Under the pieces are notes generated by a model. It made no database searches and was not told where the DNA came from. It saw only the letters and a program-made list of their open reading frames with translations. Positions 1-5,845 of a DNA stretch of 5,845 bases are shown here, in pieces (the first letter of the stretch is position 1; the number at the start of each line of letters is the position of its first letter). The position numbers were made by a program, and so were the translations under genes. This DNA is from an uncultured Enterobacter sp. (lineage in GTDB: Bacteria; Pseudomonadota; Gammaproteobacteria; Enterobacterales; Enterobacteriaceae), in the NCBI GenBank assembly GCA_946477805.1, contig CAMKZP010000256.1, positions 1 to 5,845 on the forward strand, given 5' to 3'.

Positions 1-483
1 CACGGAGTAGTGTTTGAAGCCGTTGGCATCAGAAAAAGCTAACTTGCTCGTGACCTCAATAGAATCGCCGGGGTAAGCGATATCCTTAAACTTCAGATTT
101 TGTGCCGCCAGCACGCCGCGTACCTGGGCACGCCGCTCGCGGATAATCGCCAGCATCTCGTCTGTCGTAATATGGGCATGAATGTCGCGCAGGGACTTCA
201 GCGCCTCATTAAAACGGGCCTGATAGATGTCGCAAATATCGGTTAAAAATGAGAGATACTCGCTGGCCTGACCAAATATTTCGGCAATGATCACCCCTGG
301 CATAATAGGGTCGTCAGGAAAATGCCCCAGCAGATATGGCTCGTTAAAGGCGACGTGTTTCGTCACTTTCACAAAGCCACTCTCACCGTATTTAAAATCG
401 TCAATGCGATCGACCATCAGCAGAGGCTGACGCCAGCCGCCCATTTCCAGGAAGATCTTTGCGGGGATCAGGTATCTGGACAT
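1..483 (-). CDS. FabZ-like 3-hydroxyacyl-ACP dehydratase (hotdog fold), 3' end cut by window edge
   Basis: The first 161 residues are visible and the frame is still open at base 1, so the C-terminus is missing. The protein resembles FabZ, which dehydrates 3-hydroxyacyl-ACP to trans-2-enoyl-ACP in the cytoplasm. A FabZ-type start region (LLMVDRIDDF, residues 21-30) is followed by the family signature LGHFPDDPIMPGVIIAE (52-68). Its His54 and Glu68 match the catalytic His/Glu pair; Glu rather than Asp favours FabZ over FabA. The hotdog strand returns at NLKFKDIAYPGD (129-140), matching the ARFKRPVVPGD region of E. coli FabZ. Between them lie about 30 more residues than in E. coli FabZ, charged and probably helical. 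The ATG at 483 lies three bases after the reductase stop (489-487), in the same frame, so the genes are probably translationally coupled; no strong Shine-Dalgarno is seen. Family assignment is firm; the substrate is unknown. Confidence 0.88.
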   Translation of the reverse strand, partial: MSRYLIPAKIFLEMGGWRQPLLMVDRIDDFKYGESGFVKVTKHVAFNEPYLLGHFPDDPIMPGVIIAEIFGQASEYLSFLTDICDIYQARFNEALKSLRDIHAHITTDEMLAIIRERRAQVRGVLAAQNLKFKDIAYPGDSIEVTSKLAFSDANGFKHYSV

Positions 484-486
484 AGA

Positions 487-1242
487 TCACCGCATAACCA
501 GGCCGCCATCGATAACGATGGTCTGACCGACGATATAGCTGGAAGCGGAAGAGCTGAGGTAAACGATGGTGTTTGCCACTTCCTCACATTTTCCCAGGCG
601 ACGCAGGGGAATGGTGCTGGTCACCCCGCGCACGACCGTGCGGGAGACCTTTTTCACCATTTTTGACTCGATCATTCCCGGCGCGACGGCGTTTACGCGG
701 ATCCCATACGCTGCAAGCTCTGCGGCCAGGGTGCGTGTAAAGCCGAGGATAGCGCCCTTTGATGCGCTGTAGTTCGCCTGCCCTATGCTCGGGATAAGAG
801 CGGCAATGGAGGCGACATTAATAATCGCCGGGCTTTCCGCCGAGCGGAGCAGCATCAGCGCCTCTTTGATCAGGCGGAACGTGCTGAACATATTAATGTC
901 CATCACCTGGCTAAAATCTGCGAAGCTCATCGACGCAAACAGGCTATCTTTCACGACCCCGGCGTTATTCACCAGAACGTCGATTTTCCCGGCCTTTTCC
1001 GTGAGACGTGCGCAGAGGGCGGCAACGTCCAGCGGCTCGGCAAGATCGCACTGAATAAGCGAGAGTTTTCCCCCGGCAGGATGGCGCTCTTTTAACTCAG
1101 CCAACGGCGCAGCGTTGGATTTATAGAGGGCATAAACGTCACAATCCTGATCCAGAAACGTCGCGCAGATGGCCAGGCCGATATCACCGCTGGCGCCGGT
1201 AACCAACACCGTTTTTTGCTTAAGGTCGTTATATTGATACAT
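487..1242 (-). CDS. FabG-like short-chain dehydrogenase/reductase (probable 3-oxoacyl-ACP reductase)
   Basis: This 251-residue classical SDR has the usual length for FabG, which reduces 3-oxoacyl-ACP with NADPH. The Rossmann motif TGASGDIG is at 15-22, NNAG at 92-95, and the catalytic set is Asn117, Ser145, Tyr158 and Lys162 (YSASK, 158-162), followed by the PG motif at 188-189. It ends in a standard C-terminus, GQTIVIDGG (239-247). I chose the ATG at 1242 because the conserved fold starts eight residues later and it leaves a 20-base gap after the acpS-like stop (1265-1263). The longer frame from ATG 1302 would add 20 residues without SDR character and overlap acpS; a GTG at 1251 is possible. 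No clear Shine-Dalgarno precedes any of these. Neighbours are an AcpS-type transferase upstream and a FabZ-like dehydratase downstream, so an acyl-ACP substrate is the best inference. Sequence alone does not exclude another SDR substrate. Confidence 0.9.
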   Translation of the reverse strand: MYQYNDLKQKTVLVTGASGDIGLAICATFLDQDCDVYALYKSNAAPLAELKERHPAGGKLSLIQCDLAEPLDVAALCARLTEKAGKIDVLVNNAGVVKDSLFASMSFADFSQVMDINMFSTFRLIKEALMLLRSAESPAIINVASIAALIPSIGQANYSASKGAILGFTRTLAAELAAYGIRVNAVAPGMIESKMVKKVSRTVVRGVTSTIPLRRLGKCEEVANTIVYLSSSASSYIVGQTIVIDGGLVMR

Positions 1243-1262
1243 AGCATTCACAAATAATTTGA

Positions 1263-1631
1263 TTAATAAAGGATGACAATCGCTATCGCATGGGTCTGGC
1301 AATGTGAAATCGTCAGTGAGTTATTGACGAGCCCTTTTTCTGCCAGCATCCCTTTTATTCGTTCGCTGAAAATAAAATGGGGGCAACCGTCATCATCGTG
1401 CGTCACTTCGATGTCATGAAACGTAATTCCCTTCCGGTAACCACACCCTAGCGCCTTTACCGCCGCCTCTTTTGCCGCCCAGAATCCGGCTGCACGTTCG
1501 ACGTTAAGATCGTCAAGGTTAATCTTTATTAATTCTTGCCCGGTATATACCCGAGACAAAAAATCAATTTTCCCGTTATCTATCGCTCGATTAATTCGCG
1601 TAACCTCAACGATATCCGTTCCGATGCGCAT
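1263..1631 (-). CDS. AcpS-type holo-ACP synthase / 4'-phosphopantetheinyl transferase
   Basis: AcpS-family enzymes transfer 4'-phosphopantetheine from CoA to a serine of an apo acyl carrier protein, giving the active holo form. The product is 122 residues from the ATG at 1631, or 126 from the ATG at 1643, close to E. coli AcpS. IGTDIVEV near the N-terminus carries the Mg-binding Asp, and FWAAKEAAVKALGCG (residues 54-68 of the longer form) carries the second metal ligand Glu and the conserved Lys residues (WxxKEAxxK). The rest follows the AcpS pattern: a GITFHDIEV strand and a final HAIAIVIL strand. I prefer 1631 because AAGG lies five bases upstream of it, whereas the same type of motif touches the 1643 ATG with no spacing. 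It starts 5 or 17 bases after the tpsB stop. Bacteria normally have one AcpS elsewhere for primary fatty-acid synthesis, so this is probably a second, dedicated enzyme; the window cannot prove that. Confidence 0.92.
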   Translation of the reverse strand: MRIGTDIVEVTRINRAIDNGKIDFLSRVYTGQELIKINLDDLNVERAAGFWAAKEAAVKALGCGYRKGITFHDIEVTHDDDGCPHFIFSERIKGMLAEKGLVNNSLTISHCQTHAIAIVILY

Positions 1632-1636
1632 AGTGG

Positions 1637-1640
1637 CCTT
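1637..1640 (-). promoter_or_regulatory. Ribosome-binding site supporting the inner acpS-like start
   Basis: AAGG on the minus strand, with spacer CCACT to the ATG at 1631-1629. The alternative ATG at 1643-1641 has its AAGG (in CAAGGATG) directly adjacent, too close to act as a Shine-Dalgarno. This decides in favour of the shorter product, although both reading-frame starts are in frame and only four residues apart. Confidence 0.5.
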
Positions 1641-1648
1641 CATCCTTG

Positions 1649-3271
1649 CTATAGCTGATATGAAATAGTGAAGTTAAGGTTAATCTTGTCGACGTCCATA
1701 TTGCCCGGGTATTTTACCGGTGCTGACAGGGAGGTATCCCAGGTCAGACTTTTCACATTGCCTTGTATACCCACGGCGGAGCCTGCGAGAAATTCATCGC
1801 CATACGCGCTGTCCTTTTTTATCTGCCCCATATCGAACCCGATATAGTAATTGGCATTCATAAAACCCACCGGATGGTAGAGCGTATTTTGCAGGTAATA
1901 GCCGCTGTTACCGTTCAGGCCCACGCTATTTTCAAACCCGCGCACGTTCCAGCGTTCTCCCAGGGTCATCTGATCCTGAAGGGTGAGATCTCGCGGTGCG
2001 TACTGGGCAAAAAACGTGGCGCTGTAAACCGTGTTTCCCAGCTGACGCGAATAGCTGCTCTCCAGATTGAAAAGCTGGCTAACCGAACTGACGTCGCCAT
2101 ACACCATGTCCGGCGTCTTATCGGCACCCAACCAGGTGATAAAGCGCTGCCATGACAGCGTCGAATCCCAGTAGGCATTATTCAGCTGCTGCTTATAGTT
2201 AATGCCCAGCCTGACGTTATCCATATTGCGTTTTTGCAATACCAGTTCCTGACCGTCAATTTTGTACCCGGATTTGCGCCGAATCAGCTCGGCATTACCG
2301 GTGACCTTGCGGGTTTTATCCCGGTATACCGTACGCGATGCTTTTGCGCTCCAGTAATCGCTCTTTCCCACGTATTCCACAGAGGTATAGCTGAGCGGAA
2401 TGGTCTGGCGCGACGTGCTGCTGCTGTAAAAGACTGAATAGTTCCAGTAGCCCACGGGCACCGCGTAGTAACCACTCACACTCTCGTATTGCCCTGTTGT
2501 GCTGCGCGTCCCCGCCAGATAAAACAGGTCGCTCAGCCGTGCCGTGTTGTATAAATAGCCCACCGCTGAGGTCAAATATCGCCCCGTCTGCTTGTCGCCC
2601 CAGTTGCTGTAGCTCGCTCTCAGGTTCCAGTTTTTCGTGCGATCGGTTGTGATGCGCACGGTACTGTAGCCATGCCGGGTACCGGGTTCGATATTGATTT
2701 TTACATTGGCATTCGGAACCTGCTGCAGATTCTCCAGCCCTTGCTCAATATCGCGGATATTAAGAATATCTTCGTTCTTAAACGGTAATATCCACGGGTT
2801 AACATCATCGGCTTCAATAACGACCTTCTCGATTTTCCCCGCCTCAACGTTCAGCGTCAGGGTACCGGAAGCGATATTTTGTGAAGGCAGCGTAACGCGC
2901 GTTGTGATATAGCCCGCGTTGATATAATAATCCTGCAGGGCGGTTGCTATTTTCACGACGCCAACGCTTCCGACGCAGCGACCGAGGATCTCCTTTTTTA
3001 TCGCCTGGTCGGTTTTGTGCTTCAGAAAATCGTTTTCAAGCTTCAGCGTAGTAATCGTAAAGCAGTTCTCTTCTTCTGGCAGGTCGTCCAGTTTGAATAC
3101 TTTACGATCGGTACTGGAATACACGTCCTGACGCTGTACCTTCTGTTCTTTAAAGGCGCTTAAATCGGCATTATGCTGCTGCTTAATAAGATGATTAATA
3201 TCATCCTCGGCGTAGGAGCAGACACTCACCAACAGCAGCGACGGCCACAGTGTTTTGAATCGTAATTCCAT
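1649..3271 (-). CDS. TpsB outer-membrane transporter of a two-partner secretion system (ShlB/FhaC/HecB family)
   Basis: Complete 540-residue protein, of usual length for the family. TpsB proteins sit in the outer membrane and export one partner TpsA from the periplasm. A signal peptide ends near SYA|EDD (residue 21): a charged start, then the hydrophobic run LLLVSV. After a polar, Gln/Lys-rich linker comes POTRA 1 (about 70-152), with Cys70 and Cys99 placed like the conserved cysteine pair of ShlB-type POTRA domains. POTRA 2 follows (about 153-213), then a Tyr/Ser-rich beta barrel from about 214. The lumen-loop signature VRGF is at 443-446 and the paired motif GFDMG at 478-482. The final residue is Leu (SYQL), where an aromatic, often Phe, is usual. 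ATG 3271 has GAG seven bases upstream. The gene follows tpsA by 89 bases and precedes the acpS-like gene by 5 to 17, so its substrate is almost certainly the adjacent TpsA. Confidence 0.96.
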   Translation of the reverse strand: MELRFKTLWPSLLLVSVCSYAEDDINHLIKQQHNADLSAFKEQKVQRQDVYSSTDRKVFKLDDLPEEENCFTITTLKLENDFLKHKTDQAIKKEILGRCVGSVGVVKIATALQDYYINAGYITTRVTLPSQNIASGTLTLNVEAGKIEKVVIEADDVNPWILPFKNEDILNIRDIEQGLENLQQVPNANVKINIEPGTRHGYSTVRITTDRTKNWNLRASYSNWGDKQTGRYLTSAVGYLYNTARLSDLFYLAGTRSTTGQYESVSGYYAVPVGYWNYSVFYSSSTSRQTIPLSYTSVEYVGKSDYWSAKASRTVYRDKTRKVTGNAELIRRKSGYKIDGQELVLQKRNMDNVRLGINYKQQLNNAYWDSTLSWQRFITWLGADKTPDMVYGDVSSVSQLFNLESSYSRQLGNTVYSATFFAQYAPRDLTLQDQMTLGERWNVRGFENSVGLNGNSGYYLQNTLYHPVGFMNANYYIGFDMGQIKKDSAYGDEFLAGSAVGIQGNVKSLTWDTSLSAPVKYPGNMDVDKINLNFTISYQL

Positions 3272-3278
3272 TTACTTT

Positions 3279-3281
3279 CTC
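3279..3281 (-). promoter_or_regulatory. Ribosome-binding site of tpsB, touching the T-tract of the upstream hairpin
   Basis: Minus-strand GAG with seven bases (AAAGTAA) to the tpsB ATG at 3271-3269. The run of T from the preceding terminator-like structure ends at 3282, immediately next to this site. A ribosome loading here would cover the T-tract and probably part of the 3' stem arm, so initiation at tpsB and formation of the hairpin may interfere with each other. That interplay is inference. Confidence 0.5.
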
Positions 3282-3343
3282 AAAAAATAAAGGCAGCAGG
3301 GTCTCGTTCCGACCTGGTGTTAACAGAAGATAGCTGCTGCCTT
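3282..3343 (-). terminator. Terminator- or attenuator-like stem-loop between tpsA and tpsB
   Basis: Read on the minus strand, AAGGCAGCAG (3343-3334) pairs perfectly with CTGCTGCCTT (3299-3290), ten base pairs with a 34-base loop, and is followed by TTTATTTTTT (3291-3282), overlapping the last two stem bases. This is the shape of an intrinsic terminator, though the loop is long. A nested GGTC/GACC hairpin (3314-3311 with 3303-3300) abuts the 3' arm and would shorten the effective loop. It lies in the only gap of the window that is not very short. The likely effect is partial termination after tpsA, so that the abundant exoprotein is made in excess over its transporter and the genes behind it. 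The repeat is seen directly; the regulatory role is inferred. It could also be an mRNA-stabilising 3' end for a processed tpsA message. Confidence 0.6.
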
Positions 3344-3360
3344 GTGTTACGGCTTAAACA

Positions 3361-5845
3361 TTAAATACCGACAATCGTTCCGGTATTGGTGACTTTATTG
3401 GCGTTCAGTTCCAGCCCTGTTAACCCACCTAATACTGCATCTTTGCCGCTGTTGGTCACATTATTCGCCGTGACACCCGCAACGCCATAGCTCAGCATGT
3501 TCAGGTAGTTATAAATATTGCCAGAGGTTTTTGCCGTCAGGCTGTAATCACCGACAATATTGCCGCGGTTATTGATGTCTTTTACCGCATTAATCACGAT
3601 ATTCTGCGCGAGAATATTGCTTCGGGTATTGTTGGTGACATGTTTCTGCGTATCAATACTCACGCGGGTGCCCGCGACGATGTCCTGGAAATTTTCAACC
3701 CCGTTCAGGGCATTAATAGCCAGCGCATTGTCTGCGGAGAGCGTGTTACGGTTGTACAGCACACCTTTCTGGACATTAAGGTTCAGCGAGTCTTTGCTGC
3801 TGATCCAGCCATAGTTGGTGAAGCTGTTATCCACGTTCAGCGTGAGGTTTTTATCAGACGCAATGACGCCCGTCGCGGTATCGTTTTCCATGCTGCCGTT
3901 GCTGGAGTTGTAGAGCGTGCTGGCCGTGATGTCCAGGTTGCCCGCGCTCCAGGTCGTGGCATAGTTGTTGTAAAACACGCTGGCTACTTTAACGAGCGCG
4001 TTAGCACCGCTGGTTAACATCCCCCAGGTATTGTCCAGAGTGCCTTTCGTTGACACGATGCTGAGATCGCCCGTCGCAGCGGTGATACTTCCACGGATGT
4101 TACTCACGTTAGCAGTGGTCGCCAGCGTCATACCGCCGTTCGCCTTGAGGGTCGCATTATTGTTGTTAATGCTGTTGGCGCTGATGGAGACATCACCCTC
4201 GCCCCTCATGGTGAGGTAGTTATACAGATTGCCGTTCGTTTTCACGATCAGGTCTGAATCACCCACAATATTCCCACGGTTGTTAATATCGTTAACCGCG
4301 GTGATGGTGACGTTATCCCCCACCATGTTGCTGTTATTGTTATTGGTGACGTGGCGCTGGGTGGAGATCGTAAGATCGCCGTCAGCCGCAGAGAGATCTT
4401 TGAAGTTCTCCACGCCGTTCAGCGCGGTAAGGGTCAGCGATTTCTCGGCTGCGAGCGTGTTACGGTTATAGAAAACGCCTTTGAGCACGTTGACGATCGC
4501 ATCGCCCTTGCTGCTGATCCAGCCGTAGTTATTGACGTTGTTATTCACATTCAGAGTGAGATCGTTATCTGAAGCAATAATCCCCGTCGCGTTGTTATCA
4601 ATTAACGTACCGCTGCTGTAGTTCTCCAGCCAAACGCTATCGATATTCAGATTGCCCGCGGCGTAGGTGGTCGCGTAGTTGTTATAGAACACCCCACCGG
4701 CTTTAATGGCAGCATCTGCCCCGCTGGTCAGCAATGCACGGGTATTATCGATATTCCCTTTAGCCTGCACGTCCAGCGGGCCATTCTCGGCCACGATGCG
4801 GCTGGTATTGTTGTAAATATTGTTACCGGTAAGCGAAATACCCCCTTTACCGATCATGCCGCCTTTTTGCTGAGGCATGCCGAAATAGAGGCCAAACGCG
4901 TTACCGAAATTATCACCGTTACGGTTATCGATATTATTATTGGCCTTCACGGTCAGGGCTTTGCTGGCAACGATCATCGCGGTGTTGTTATTCACGTCGC
5001 CACGGGCTTCGATGCCAATATTTTGCCCCATGATAAAGCCGCCGTAATTATTGACGGTATTGGCGCCCAGCGCGACGTCACCCTCTTCAGAGCTGATAAC
5101 GCCGATGTAGTTGGTGATATTGCCGGTTGTCGATACGCTGACGCCGCCTTTACCCGAGAGGCCGCCGTTGTCGTTACGCAGGGAGCTTCCTTTGGCGATC
5201 ACTTTGGCAGACGAGTTCAGCTTGCCCGAGTAGTTATCAATGGCGCCGTTGCTTTCCAGGGAGATATCGCCATTCGACGCCATCTGCCCACCGTTGTTAT
5301 TGATGCTGTTCGCCGCAATCTGCACGCCCTTCTCGGCAATAATCCCTAAGGAGTCATTGCTGGAGGTATCCGCCGTTTTGGTTGTACCGTTGTTAACCGC
5401 ACCTTTAGCGGAAATTTTGGTGTAACCGCCGGCAGAACGCAGCAGGCCACGGGTGTTGTCGACGTTGCCGTTACTGATAACGTCCACGTTGCCGAGAGAA
5501 TCGACCAGCCCGCTGTTGTTGTTAACGGCAGTCGATTCCAGGCCCACATACCCGCCCTTAATCTGGCCGTTGCTGTTGTTCAAGGTGCCGGTTTTCAGCG
5601 CTACGATACCCGCTTCGATACCGACGGTGTTTCCTTTGCCTGAGTTAGTCAGCGTGGCGTTATTGGTATCCACCGCCAGCGTTCCCGCAGAGGCCAGTTT
5701 ACCGTTGGTGTTATCGATAGCGCCGCTGTTGATATACAGATCGCCGGAGGTCGAAATATTGCCCGCGCGCGTGTTCACCAGGCTGTTTTTGTTGGTATCC
5801 AGCGCGATAGAACCCGTAGACGCAATGGCCCCCGTGGTGTTGTTC
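3361..5845 (-). CDS. TpsA exoprotein, filamentous-haemagglutinin-like, C-terminal part (5' end beyond window)
   Basis: The frame is open from the right edge to the TAA at 3363-3361, giving 827 visible residues. A GTG at 5778 is only an internal Val codon, because coding continues upstream of it (NNTTGAIASTGSIALDTN). Positions below count from that codon. The protein is a chain of roughly 20-residue rungs such as IDNTNGKLASAGTLAV and NNNGGQMASNGDISL, the pattern of haemagglutinin repeats that fold as a right-handed beta-helix outside the cell. About one residue in six is Asn and there is no Cys, both usual for TpsA. Rung register is interrupted near 130-147 (Thr/Ser/Asp-rich) and 286-311 (Gly/Phe-rich). 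Residues 343-580 and 581-805 are diverged copies of one large unit. The protein ends inside the last rung (NTGTIVGI), with no VENN motif, toxin domain or other cap. The N-terminal TPS signal domain must lie to the right. An adhesin or biofilm role is inferred from the family. Confidence 0.93.
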   Translation of the reverse strand, partial: NNTTGAIASTGSIALDTNKNSLVNTRAGNISTSGDLYINSGAIDNTNGKLASAGTLAVDTNNATLTNSGKGNTVGIEAGIVALKTGTLNNSNGQIKGGYVGLESTAVNNNSGLVDSLGNVDVISNGNVDNTRGLLRSAGGYTKISAKGAVNNGTTKTADTSSNDSLGIIAEKGVQIAANSINNNGGQMASNGDISLESNGAIDNYSGKLNSSAKVIAKGSSLRNDNGGLSGKGGVSVSTTGNITNYIGVISSEEGDVALGANTVNNYGGFIMGQNIGIEARGDVNNNTAMIVASKALTVKANNNIDNRNGDNFGNAFGLYFGMPQQKGGMIGKGGISLTGNNIYNNTSRIVAENGPLDVQAKGNIDNTRALLTSGADAAIKAGGVFYNNYATTYAAGNLNIDSVWLENYSSGTLIDNNATGIIASDNDLTLNVNNNVNNYGWISSKGDAIVNVLKGVFYNRNTLAAEKSLTLTALNGVENFKDLSAADGDLTISTQRHVTNNNNSNMVGDNVTITAVNDINNRGNIVGDSDLIVKTNGNLYNYLTMRGEGDVSISANSINNNNATLKANGGMTLATTANVSNIRGSITAATGDLSIVSTKGTLDNTWGMLTSGANALVKVASVFYNNYATTWSAGNLDITASTLYNSSNGSMENDTATGVIASDKNLTLNVDNSFTNYGWISSKDSLNLNVQKGVLYNRNTLSADNALAINALNGVENFQDIVAGTRVSIDTQKHVTNNTRSNILAQNIVINAVKDINNRGNIVGDYSLTAKTSGNIYNYLNMLSYGVAGVTANNVTNSGKDAVLGGLTGLELNANKVTNTGTIVGI
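3364..4038 (-). repeat. Second-order repeat unit B within tpsA, running to the C-terminus (225 residues)
   Basis: Encodes residues 581-805 and repeats unit A in the same order, including FYNNYATT (602-609), NYGWISSK (655-662), YNRNTL (675-680), LNGVENF (691-697) and DINNRGNIVGD (734-744). Its last 35 residues are more diverged (GKDAVLGGLTGLELNANKV) and stop about 13 residues short of a full unit, so the stop codon truncates the second copy. Confidence 0.85.
4039..4752 (-). repeat. Second-order repeat unit A within tpsA (238 residues)
   Basis: Encodes residues 343-580, counted from the GTG at 5778. It aligns end to end with the next 225 residues at a constant offset of 238, dropping to 237 after one single-residue gap near residue 465. 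Shared landmarks are DNT..LLTSGA/DNT..MLTSGA, FYNNYATT, ATG.IASD.NLTLNV-type, NYGWISSK, YNRNTL, LNGVENF, HVTNN and DINNRGNIVGD. About half the residues match by eye, so the duplication is old, and it covers about a dozen beta-helix rungs. Confidence 0.85.

Noticed and set aside
322..666. 114-codon plus-strand frame, and similar ones at 566-772, 785-1054, 1763-2155, 2234-2437 and 2694-2912
   Set aside because: Each is antisense to a well-supported gene (dehydratase, reductase or TpsB) and encodes no family-like sequence.
1243..1302. Longer N-terminus for the FabG-like reductase starting at ATG 1302
   Set aside because: The extra 20 residues (with several Cys and Pro) do not resemble an SDR start, would overlap the acpS-like gene by 40 bases, and lie outside the conserved Rossmann fold.
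1..1643. Aryl polyene pigment cluster, which also carries FabG-, FabZ- and phosphopantetheinyl-transferase-like genes
   Set aside because: None of the other aryl polyene genes (ketosynthases, ammonia lyase, exporters) is in view, and those clusters are not known to me to be linked to tpsAB. It remains possible that related enzymes continue to the left, but the window does not support the call.
4867..5349. 160-codon open frame on the plus strand
   Set aside because: It is exactly antisense to the tpsA repeats, where repetitive codons keep the opposite frames open. The product has no recognisable domain and lies inside a certain gene. The same applies to other plus-strand frames at 3560-4572.
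5776..5778. GTG as the start of tpsA
   Set aside because: The same frame continues without a stop to the window edge with 22 more residues of the same rung pattern, and no TPS signal domain or signal peptide follows the GTG.
3364..5845. CRISPR array or tandem DNA repeat
   Set aside because: The frequent gttgtt/attatt words are codons for Asn-rich protein rungs. Spacing follows the reading frame, the DNA copies are diverged, and there are no uniform repeats with unique spacers.

Overview
The window looks like part of one leftward (minus-strand) accessory operon from a gamma-proteobacterium, probably of the Enterobacterales. I infer this from the ShlB/FhaC-type transporter, the haemagglutinin-repeat exoprotein and the mixed, moderately GC-rich codon use; no housekeeping marker fixes the genus. 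All five genes lie on the minus strand, so transcription runs from the right edge to the left edge. No convincing gene lies on the plus strand, and I see no RNA gene, transposase, insertion sequence or CRISPR array.

Layout in transcription order. (1) 5845-3361: the C-terminal 827 residues of a very large two-partner-secretion exoprotein (TpsA, filamentous-haemagglutinin-like). Its N-terminal secretion domain lies beyond the right edge. The visible part is Asn-rich, has no cysteine, is built of beta-helix rungs, and ends in a second-order duplication of about 238 residues. (2) 3360-3272: an 89-base gap holding a terminator-like inverted repeat followed by a T-tract, ending next to the ribosome-binding site of the next gene. 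(3) 3271-1649: the complete outer-membrane transporter TpsB (signal peptide, POTRA domains, 16-strand-type barrel with VRGF). (4) 1631 or 1643 to 1263: an AcpS-type phosphopantetheinyl transferase. (5) 1242-487: a FabG-like short-chain dehydrogenase/reductase. (6) 483-1: a FabZ-like hotdog dehydratase cut by the left edge.

The most notable point is that a TPS adhesin/transporter pair is followed, with gaps of 3 to about 20 bases, by three genes of fatty-acid/polyketide type: ACP activation, beta-keto reduction and beta-hydroxy dehydration. Together they look like part of a dedicated acyl-chain assembly line. The acyl carrier protein, ketosynthase and any acyltransferase are not in the window; if the idea is right they should lie beyond the left edge. 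My working hypothesis is that the operon makes and secretes a large adhesin together with a lipid or acyl modification, or a co-secreted lipid product. This is inference from gene order, and I do not recognise a described system with this layout.
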